From a bacterium (lineage in GTDB: Bacteria > Planctomycetota > B15-G4): a stretch of DNA of 33,075 nt. Position 1 is the first letter of the stretch. Each line of letters opens with the position of its first letter. The stretch lies in NCBI GenBank assembly GCA_030428785.1, contig JAUIEF010000037.1, forward strand, positions 1 to 33,075, read 5' to 3'. Positions 17,909-24,209 of this stretch are shown in pieces. A model generated the notes under the pieces. It had not been told where the DNA came from. It saw nothing but the letters and a program-made list of their open reading frames with translations, and made no database searches. The translations under genes were made by a program, and so were the position numbers.

Positions 17909-18388
17909 CTAGGTTCGTGATCCGTTCAGGACGAGGAGCACAAGAACGCCGGCGAACGCCAGGCTGATCCCGAAGAGGTACCAACGCCGCCACGGTCGGA
18001 AGGCCGTCTCTGGCCACAGAGATCGTCCTCGGAGGTACGCTCCCTCCCGGGTGAACTCCAACGCTTCGTTGAGGTTCTCGAACAGATCCGAGATCTCCTT
18101 GCGGCGCCGATACGCCATCTGGATCAACGCGGCCGCGAGGCTGGCCATGGCCGCGTCGATCACACCGATCGCGATGCGAGCCTCGAGTGTCAGAGCGGGC
18201 GGCTGCGCGAGCCAGCCGCCGAGCGCCAGTTGAAGCGTGATGTAACCGCCGAACATCTGCAGATCATGGCGCGACATGAACTGCAGCAACTCGCTGTGCC
18301 GCTCATAGAGCATCAGGAGCGCACGGAACCGACGCTCCGGGTTCATCAGGGGGGCGGAGCCGGCGTCGTCGTCGAGGTTGTCAGGCAT
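17909..18388 (-). CDS. Small three-helix membrane protein, unknown
   Basis: A 159-residue protein with three hydrophobic helices at about 45-62, 72-95 and 136-155. A basic segment (YRRRKEISDLFENLNEALEF) follows the second helix and should face the cytoplasm. The ATG at 18388 lies four bases past the stop of the preceding gene; a GTG at 18409 would overlap it. Tight spacing shows that the two membrane proteins form an operon. I do not recognise a family, and no catalytic motif is visible. G+C is lower than in the flanks. Confidence 0.6.
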   Translation of the reverse strand: MPDNLDDDAGSAPLMNPERRFRALLMLYERHSELLQFMSRHDLQMFGGYITLQLALGGWLAQPPALTLEARIAIGVIDAAMASLAAALIQMAYRRRKEISDLFENLNEALEFTREGAYLRGRSLWPETAFRPWRRWYLFGISLAFAGVLVLLVLNGSRT

Positions 18389-18392
18389 CGGA

Positions 18393-19091
18393 TCACTCGG
18401 CGTGTTCACGTTCGGTGATGTCCTGGCACAGCGCCGAGTACACCGAGTACAGGACCTGTGCCTCCTGTGCTCGGACACGGCGAAACTGGCTGCCGAACAG
18501 GACCAACAGCAGCGCGGAAGGAACGATGAGCTGGAGGACGGGCGGCCACGAGGTGGCGTGAAGTGCGGCGAGGGGCAGGACGACGCCGACAAGGGACGCC
18601 CAGAACATCCCGGCGAAGAAACGGGAGCGGGCCTCGAAGTCCTGGTAGTAGCGGAATCCATCTGCGGAATTCAGGCAGACCAGGTTCTTCCAGTGGTTGA
18701 ACACGGACATGGGTACGGTCTGTCCCAGGCTCGGAAGGCGAGTCACGTCATGTGAGAAGTGCGCTGCATTGGCAATGACCTCGGCGCGGAACGTCGACAA
18801 TCGGCGGATGCTCGGGAAGGTCGACTTGAACGGTGGGATGACCTGCTCCACCCAGCGGACCGGCAGGACGCGCAAGATGCTGCCCGCCACGTATGCCGCG
18901 AAGATCGCGAGGAGCACGCGCCCGGCGTCCTTCTGGACGCCCTCCACGTGTTCCAAGAGACGCACGAGGACATTCGAGTCCAAAGGCGGGGAGAGCGCCA
19001 CGTCCGCCGTCATAAAGCCAACCACGGTGATGTAGAGGCCCGCCGGGAGGACGGCGAAGAACTCTACATGTGCCACTCGGCTGAGCATCAC
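18393..19091 (-). CDS. Four-helix membrane protein, unknown
   Basis: A 232-residue protein from ATG 19091 (or 19088). Hydrophobic segments are at about 10-32, 60-78, 163-182 and 190-207, with a long soluble middle (about 80-160) containing FSHDVTRLPSLGQTVPMSVF and a Cys. The C-terminal tail is helical and charged (QFRRVRAQEAQVLYSVYSAL). The four-helix, two-pair layout with a cytoplasmic centre is seen in membrane partners of defence or stress modules, but no family is recognised. It is cotranscribed with the small membrane protein after it. Confidence 0.6.
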   Translation of the reverse strand: MMLSRVAHVEFFAVLPAGLYITVVGFMTADVALSPPLDSNVLVRLLEHVEGVQKDAGRVLLAIFAAYVAGSILRVLPVRWVEQVIPPFKSTFPSIRRLSTFRAEVIANAAHFSHDVTRLPSLGQTVPMSVFNHWKNLVCLNSADGFRYYQDFEARSRFFAGMFWASLVGVVLPLAALHATSWPPVLQLIVPSALLLVLFGSQFRRVRAQEAQVLYSVYSALCQDITEREHAE

Positions 19092-19139
19092 ACTGTCCTG
19101 GTTACCGAGTTGCAGGGATTACCACAGGATGACGGGAAG

Positions 19140-19190
19140 GGCGCTCTACGGTCGCGCGAAGCGCGATCCGTTTGCAGCGCCGTGTTAGCC
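19140..19190 (-). repeat. attC-like hairpin after the DUF6236-like gene
   Basis: On the minus strand GGCTAAC, which contains the stop codon of the preceding gene, is followed by an imperfect hairpin. Its outer stem is GGCGCT/AGCGCC, its inner stem CGG-A-TCGCG/CGCGACCG with one bulged A, and the loop is CTT. Bulged bases, an unpaired central spacer and overlap with the stop codon are traits of integron attC sites. The matching GTTRRRY box on the far side is missing. Confidence 0.4.
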
Positions 19191-20375
19191 GAACTTGTCA
19201 TTGACGAGGGAAAGATACGCCACGCCAGGATCGGCAGTAGCGTCGGTTATCTTCTGCTCAGCGCGTGACTCAATTTGCGCCTTCAGGATAGCAAGGGCTG
19301 CGGCGGCGATAGAGACTTGGAGAACATTTGCAGCACCCCCAATGTAGGACATGGCTAGCGCGGCTACGCTGCCGGCCGGCACGGTGGCTGTGAGAGATGA
19401 GATCAGGCTGGGCCACAGCTTGCCCCGCGCGCTTATCATCGCGCCGCGATATTCTCGCAGAGCAGCTCGCAGGTCACGGCCAACTTCTTGAGCTGACCGC
19501 AGCCAGGATCCAGGGCTCTCCGATGAAACAACAGCTGACAGCCGCGAGTGGAGTTCGGCCACCAGGTCTTGCCGTGCTGAGGCCGTCTCTTGTCGAAACC
19601 TTAGCACATCGTCGAATGCAATACCTTGAAGGCTCTCCGGAGGAAGAACGCTCTCCAGCAATCGTACGGCGGTCATGCTCGTCAAATGCGATACCAACGG
19701 CCCGGCATTAGACGGCGCTTCGCTGTTGACACCGTTGGATGGTGTTCTACGAGCAAGCTTGTGCAGCAGCAGCTCGTGATGCAGGGGGCTGTCCGTTACT
19801 GGGGAGAGGCTCAACTCAGCTGCAGCTGCGAGATGAGTGTTGAGGGCGCCTGCCGAACCTGCGGCATACGTCAGGGCCCAAGCAACATGCCTTGAGGATT
19901 CTGCCCGAACGAGGTGGCCCCGGAGGTTCTTGTCTCGGGATAGCGCATCGAGAAAGCCCGTTGGCATCTTGTCCGGGAACGCCTGCCATGTCGCCTGACC
20001 CTGCCGTTCCGATTCGAATGGCATGCCGTACGAGCCAGGGTTGGACGCCAACGTCACCCATCTGGGATCCAGAAGATCACTAACGGCAGATGCTGCTGCC
20101 TCTTGGCTAGAGAGGGCACTGATGGACTTCGGGTCTTCTCGAACGACAGCGCCCTCCTGAATGAGTGCGGGTATCGCTGCATGAACATCGCGGTAAGTGC
20201 TGAACCTAGGGTCGTGGGATTCCTCCAGATCACTTAGCAACTTCGCCCGCCAGTCCTCGTCGTCAACCGGATCGAGGTAATGGACTGAATCAAACACGAG
20301 CAAGAGCTGCTTTGTCGACCCTGGTCGAATCGACCTTGAGAACGGGTAGTAGAGCGCAGACAGCTTGTGTTCCAC
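19185..20375 (-). CDS. DUF6236-like protein of unknown function
   Basis: A 396-residue protein. The GTG at 20375 has AGAGGA eight bases upstream. The N-terminus (KLSALYYPFSRSIRPGSTKQ then a LLVFDSVHYLDP strand) resembles, from memory, the DUF6236 pattern in which a short Tyr/Pro motif precedes a fD-x-V strand; this match is tentative. The middle is helical. A hydrophobic stretch at about 330-372 (VAALAMSYIGGAANVLQVSI) could be one or two membrane helices. No nuclease or nucleotide-binding motif is seen. Codon use is less G+C-biased than the host's. It sits between two attC-like hairpins. Confidence 0.55.
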   Translation of the reverse strand: MEHKLSALYYPFSRSIRPGSTKQLLLVFDSVHYLDPVDDEDWRAKLLSDLEESHDPRFSTYRDVHAAIPALIQEGAVVREDPKSISALSSQEAAASAVSDLLDPRWVTLASNPGSYGMPFESERQGQATWQAFPDKMPTGFLDALSRDKNLRGHLVRAESSRHVAWALTYAAGSAGALNTHLAAAAELSLSPVTDSPLHHELLLHKLARRTPSNGVNSEAPSNAGPLVSHLTSMTAVRLLESVLPPESLQGIAFDDVLRFRQETASARQDLVAELHSRLSAVVSSESPGSWLRSAQEVGRDLRAALREYRGAMISARGKLWPSLISSLTATVPAGSVAALAMSYIGGAANVLQVSIAAAALAILKAQIESRAEQKITDATADPGVAYLSLVNDKFG

Positions 20376-20416
20376 GCGTGTGTTCCTCTGTTTCGGCTAT
20401 CGTAGGTACGTCGTTC

Positions 20417-20466
20417 GGTCTCAGCAGCGGCGCCGAAGCGCCGTAAGCTGCAGGCCGTTGTTAGGC
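20417..20466 (-). repeat. attC-like hairpin after the HEPN gene
   Basis: On the minus strand GCCTAAC fits the attC left box (RYYYAAC) exactly. A hairpin follows: GCAGC/GCTGC and GGCGC/GCGCC stems with a four-base bulge (TTAC) and TTCG loop, and a mismatched outer pair GGCCT/AGACC. It starts about 22 bases after the HEPN gene stop. The partner GTTRRRY box is not present, so the site is decayed or only similar. Confidence 0.45.
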
Positions 20467-20488
20467 GGTGCGTTCTCCTGCACCACCT

Positions 20489-21406
20489 TCACGAAAGATA
20501 CTCTGCGCATGAGAGACAGCAACCATCGTCGTCGACCACGTTTCCTGGGCAGTCTGCGCATTGCTTCCGCCGGATTGAATGTAGGTCGCCACAGGCGATG
20601 CAGAACAGAGTGGTCGAGCTCGCACGGTTTGGCTGAAGAACAGCCACCTTGATCCGAGCCTCCGCTGGTAGGTCACCTAGCCGGCAGCTAGGGCACAGGT
20701 AGCGTCGCTGTTTCTTGGAGATACCTAGGTACTTCCTTACGTCTGCCGGCCGCAGCGAGTCCAGCAGGAACGAGAAGTCGTCCAGAAGTTCAACGGTGAT
20801 CTGGTCGTGATAGTCCACTCGCGAGAACGGTGGCGCCCAGGCCTGAGCCCGATGCAAGGCCGGCCAACAGTGGGTGCCGATCAGGTTATGTGCCACCTCA
20901 AGAACATCGTGAACAATCTCCTCGCAGGTTGGCACTGCCTTCTCGCTCGCAGAGTGAACAATGGCGTTCCTCCTCTTTCTGATTCGATCAAGTGTTGCAA
21001 TGAACTCGTCCGCGAGGCGGCTTTGCCCAACGGTGTTGATCACTTGAGGGAGTAGACGAGCGTCGATGGTCCGAAAGTCATCCCAGTTGCAGTCAGCCTT
21101 GCTGGCCGCCTTCGGCCAGCTACTCACGCTGTCCAGTAGAAGGTAAGGCGATACCTCGGCTACGCGTGACTTCAAGAGGAGCTCCGTGCCCATCTGGAGC
21201 AGGGATGCAGACTTGGCAAGCTGTCGCCGGGTACTAACCCAGTATTCCTTAACTAGATCAACCTCCTCTTCGGCCTCTGGATCCCCTGGAATCCCGATGA
21301 AGAACTCCTCTCCTTGTGCGACGCTGATCGCCTCGTTCAGTGCCATGTAGAGGTATTCAACTCCGGCCGCTTCTAGATCCGGTTTGGTTGGAGGGTCGCC
21401 AATCAC
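20489..21406 (-). CDS. HEPN-domain protein with two C-terminal zinc ribbons
   Basis: Up to 305 residues. The helical N-terminal region (about 50-175) carries R-N-A-I-V-H at 146-151, which is the HEPN ribonuclease signature R[N/D/H]x3H, preceded by basic RIRKRR. The C-terminus has two Cys4 clusters (Cys-238/241 with 269/272, and 283/286 with 297/300), read as zinc ribbons. A metal-independent RNase guided by a nucleic-acid- or protein-binding tail is inferred. The GTG at 21406 has GGA seven bases upstream; an ATG at 21346 is the alternative. Longer frames look noncoding. Lower G+C than the host suggests transfer. Confidence 0.65.
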   Translation of the reverse strand: MIGDPPTKPDLEAAGVEYLYMALNEAISVAQGEEFFIGIPGDPEAEEEVDLVKEYWVSTRRQLAKSASLLQMGTELLLKSRVAEVSPYLLLDSVSSWPKAASKADCNWDDFRTIDARLLPQVINTVGQSRLADEFIATLDRIRKRRNAIVHSASEKAVPTCEEIVHDVLEVAHNLIGTHCWPALHRAQAWAPPFSRVDYHDQITVELLDDFSFLLDSLRPADVRKYLGISKKQRRYLCPSCRLGDLPAEARIKVAVLQPNRASSTTLFCIACGDLHSIRRKQCADCPGNVVDDDGCCLSCAEYLS

Positions 21407-21754
21407 AGCATTGTCCGATCGTGGAGGCCCGCCTACTCTAATTAAACGGCGAAAGTCGCCGCGTTGGCACCCGCGTTCCGCAGGTTCGCGTAAGCGGTGT
21501 GGTGGCCAGCGTGCATCGCGTGATCTCCCGTTTCCAAGGCCATAGAGGCTAACGGCGAGAGGAGGCACGGTCGAGAGCACTTCGCGGTTCTCCAGCGTGC
21601 GAGACACTCGTGATGCGACAGTACCTTGATTCGCCGTGTCGTTCTGCGGATCGGGAGAAGCGGTTGGTATCGGAACGACTGTTCCGGGCCGCGGCAGCGG
21701 GGGAGAGTCGACATTGGGCGCGAGCACTCGTTGCCAGAACGCTGCTTGCCTCAC
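21407..21754. other. Stretch without a convincing gene
   Basis: Reading frames run through here but give composition unlike either neighbour. The minus strand has GTTAGCC (plus-strand 21547-21553), the exact complement of the left box of the hairpin at 19140-19190, four bases before an ATG that opens a 33-codon frame ending at 21442. That is suggestive of a cassette junction but unsupported otherwise. No promoter or RNA gene is recognised. Confidence 0.3.
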
Positions 21755-22099
21755 TCACCCCGCCCCGACAACCGCCTCCACACCGCTCCGGATCTGCTCG
21801 ACGAGCTCCGGGTCCATGGACGCGTAGTCGTCCGGGATGCCCAGCACGTGCAGCGGCGTGTCGGCGAGGGCCTGGCGATGTCCGGCGAGCAGCCGTCGCT
21901 TTTGCTCGGGCTCCATGACGAAGATCCGGTCCGCCCACTCGACGTCGCGATCGGTGAGGCGTCGCGCGGCGCTCGAACTCAGCCCGCGGGACCGCACCTC
22001 GAAGCGCTCCGATCGCGCGAACACGCGCTCCGCCGTCGGACTGCGCCAGCGGTTGCGGCTGCACACGAAGAGGAGCTTCTCGCGCGGTGAATCCGTCAC
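21755..22099 (-). CDS. Low-molecular-weight protein-tyrosine-phosphatase-like protein
   Basis: A 114-residue member of the LMW-PTP fold. The phosphate loop C-x5-R-S is intact in LLFVCSRNRWRSPTAERVF near the N-terminus, and the acid residue lies in IPDDYASMDPELVEQI, a C-terminal pattern of the short bacterial subgroup. The GTG at 22099 gives the subgroup length of about 110; longer frames add a basic low-complexity extension. Such proteins act on phosphotyrosine or, in related arsenate reductases, on arsenate; the Cys-x5-Arg loop alone does not decide. It marks the left host border of the island. Confidence 0.82.
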   Translation of the reverse strand: MTDSPREKLLFVCSRNRWRSPTAERVFARSERFEVRSRGLSSSAARRLTDRDVEWADRIFVMEPEQKRRLLAGHRQALADTPLHVLGIPDDYASMDPELVEQIRSGVEAVVGAG

Positions 22100-22157
22100 G
22101 GTGTCGAGGCTAGCGCCGCGGCCGTGAGCCGTCGAGCGCCGTCGCGCGCGCCGCCGC

Positions 22158-24209
22158 TCAGCCCCCGCGCCTCGCGTCCACCCCGCGCCCACCCACCGTC
22201 AGCCCGCCGCACCACGCCGAGAACCGCTCCGCGCCGTCCAGCGGCACGACGCCCTTGGCGCGGGCCTCCGTGAGCGGCTCGCCGTTCGCGAACATGTCGC
22301 GGATGGTCTCGAAGAGCCGCTGCGGCGTGACGTCGTCCGGGTGGAGGAAGGTCACGAGGCCCAGCTCGGCCATCTGCTTCGAGCGGATGAGCTGCTCGTC
22401 GCGATGCATGATGCGCGGGATGAGGATCGCGCGCTTGCCGTGCTCGAGGATCTCGCTCGTCGAGTTGTAGCCGGCCGTCGAGATCACGAGGTCGCTGCGC
22501 GCGAAGAGCCGGCTCGGCGCGGGCACGAAGTTCTTCATGCTCACGGGCAGGCCGTCGGCGCTCGCGCGCAGGCCCTGCTCCACGCCCTGCGCGAAGAACG
22601 GGCCGAGCAGGATCTCCGTGCGGAACGGGATCTCGTCCTTGTGCTCCTGGAGCATGGCCAGGAACGGCTCGACGATCGTGTCGTGCCCGCCGTCGCCGCC
22701 GCCCACCGCGACGACCACGAGCGGACGCTCGTCCGCCTCCGGCGCGGGCTCGTCCTCGGCGCCCGGCTCGCTGTGCGCGACGACGTAGTCCACGTACGTC
22801 GTCTTCGCGACGACGCTCTCCGGCAGCCCGTACTCGACCACCGTGTCGTACACCGAGCGCGAGCCGTACACCGCGACGTGGTCGTAGTGCCGCTCGAGGA
22901 CGTCGTGCATGCCGCCCTTCGCCCAGCTCTCGCGCACGCGCTCCGGCGCGTCGATGATGTCGCGCATGCCGAGGATGCGCGTGCACCCCGGGTGCTCGTC
23001 CAGCCACTCGAGCGTCGGCAGGAGCTCGCCGCGCATGCCCGTCGGCGAGTGGTCGACGAGCAGCACGTCCGGCTTGTAGTCGCGCACCGTGCGCAGGATG
23101 AGGTTCGCGCGCATGCTGCGGATGCCGTCGTCGCTCATGGAGAGCGAGCGCGCCGAGTAGCCCTCCTGCGCGACCTTGCGCACGGCGGGAAGCTTCACGT
23201 AGTCGGTGCGCTCGGGCAGCGGGTAGCGGTGCGCCATGGGCGAGCCCGACACGAGCAGCACGGAGAGCCCCGGGTGGTCCGCGACGAGCTGCCGGATGAG
23301 GCACAGGCTGCGGCGCAGGTGTCCGAGCCCCAGCGTGTCGTGGCTGTAGACCATGAGGCGCGTGCCCTCGCCGAAGCGCCGCGGCTCGGCGGGGAAGGAC
23401 GCGCCCGCGACGCCGTCCTCGCCCGGCAGGCCCGCCGCCGCGCCGGACAGCGCGCGGTTCACGGACACCTTGAGCGCCAGCACGAAGCCGGACGTCGCGC
23501 CCGCGCGGTCGACGAGCGGGTCGATGACCGCGGTCACGGAGAGCTCCGCGCCCGCGTGGTCCACGAGCTCGAACTCCGCGAGCGCCACGTTGCCGCGCGC
23601 GTCCGCGTCGCGCAGGCCCTGCGCGAAGAGCTCGGCGTCCGCGCGGCTGCTGAAGCGCAGCAGGTTGCGCACGTCGTCGCCGAGCGTCGTCGCGCCGTCC
23701 GCGCGCAGCGTCGCCGCCTGCGGGTTCTGGAAGGTCACGCGCCCGTCGCGGTCCGTCACGATGACCGCGTGCTCGGGCTTGCCGATGAGCGTCTCGAGCG
23801 AGCGTGCATGCTCCTTCGCCCGCGCCAGGTGCTTGTGCCCCGCGAGCGCGGTCTTGATCGCCGCGCGGATCTCGTCGCCCGTGAACGGCTTCATGACGTA
23901 GCCGGCCGGCACGACCTCGGCGGTGCGCTCGACCGTCGCGTCGTCCGCGTACGCCGTCACGAACACCACCGCGCAGTCGTACTTCTCGCGCAGCACGCGC
24001 GCCGTCTCGACGCCGTCGCAGCCGTCCGCGAGGTTCACGTCCATGAGCACGAGGTCGGGCGTGTCCGACTCCGCCGCGTCGAACGCCTCCTGCGTGTTCG
24101 CCGCCATGCCCGTCACCTCGTGACCGAGACCGCTCACGATGGTCTCGAGGTGGAGCTGCACGATCATCTCGTCCTCGACGATGAGGACCTTCTGCTTCTG
24201 CTGCGTCAT
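22158..24209 (-). CDS. Response regulator with PAS domain fused to a COG4671-type glycosyltransferase
   Basis: A 683-residue protein in three parts. Residues 5-125 are a receiver: acidic pocket VEDEM, phospho-Asp-57 in LVLMDVNLADGCDG, Thr-85 and Lys-107. Residues about 135-250 are a PAS domain (AVIVTDRDGRVTFQNPQA). Residues 285-665 resemble predicted GT-B glycosyltransferases (COG4671/MurG-like): RLMVYSHDTLGLGHLRRSL, LLVDHSPTGMRGEL, VVVAVGGGDGGHDTI, STAGYNSTSEIL and HRDEQLIRSKQM. Phosphorylation may thus control sugar transfer directly. The ATG (24209) overlaps the kinase stop by four bases. The acceptor is unknown; export of a glycan is possible. Confidence 0.85.
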   Translation of the reverse strand: MTQQKQKVLIVEDEMIVQLHLETIVSGLGHEVTGMAANTQEAFDAAESDTPDLVLMDVNLADGCDGVETARVLREKYDCAVVFVTAYADDATVERTAEVVPAGYVMKPFTGDEIRAAIKTALAGHKHLARAKEHARSLETLIGKPEHAVIVTDRDGRVTFQNPQAATLRADGATTLGDDVRNLLRFSSRADAELFAQGLRDADARGNVALAEFELVDHAGAELSVTAVIDPLVDRAGATSGFVLALKVSVNRALSGAAAGLPGEDGVAGASFPAEPRRFGEGTRLMVYSHDTLGLGHLRRSLCLIRQLVADHPGLSVLLVSGSPMAHRYPLPERTDYVKLPAVRKVAQEGYSARSLSMSDDGIRSMRANLILRTVRDYKPDVLLVDHSPTGMRGELLPTLEWLDEHPGCTRILGMRDIIDAPERVRESWAKGGMHDVLERHYDHVAVYGSRSVYDTVVEYGLPESVVAKTTYVDYVVAHSEPGAEDEPAPEADERPLVVVAVGGGDGGHDTIVEPFLAMLQEHKDEIPFRTEILLGPFFAQGVEQGLRASADGLPVSMKNFVPAPSRLFARSDLVISTAGYNSTSEILEHGKRAILIPRIMHRDEQLIRSKQMAELGLVTFLHPDDVTPQRLFETIRDMFANGEPLTEARAKGVVPLDGAERFSAWCGGLTVGGRGVDARRGG

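Noticed and set aside
20417..20466. The hairpin as an intrinsic terminator
   Set aside because: No T-run follows the stem, and the RYYYAAC box before it fits an attC-like element better.
17813..22157. tRNA-linked attachment site or integrase for the lower-G+C block
   Set aside because: No tRNA gene, integrase, transposase or flanking direct repeat could be found at either edge.
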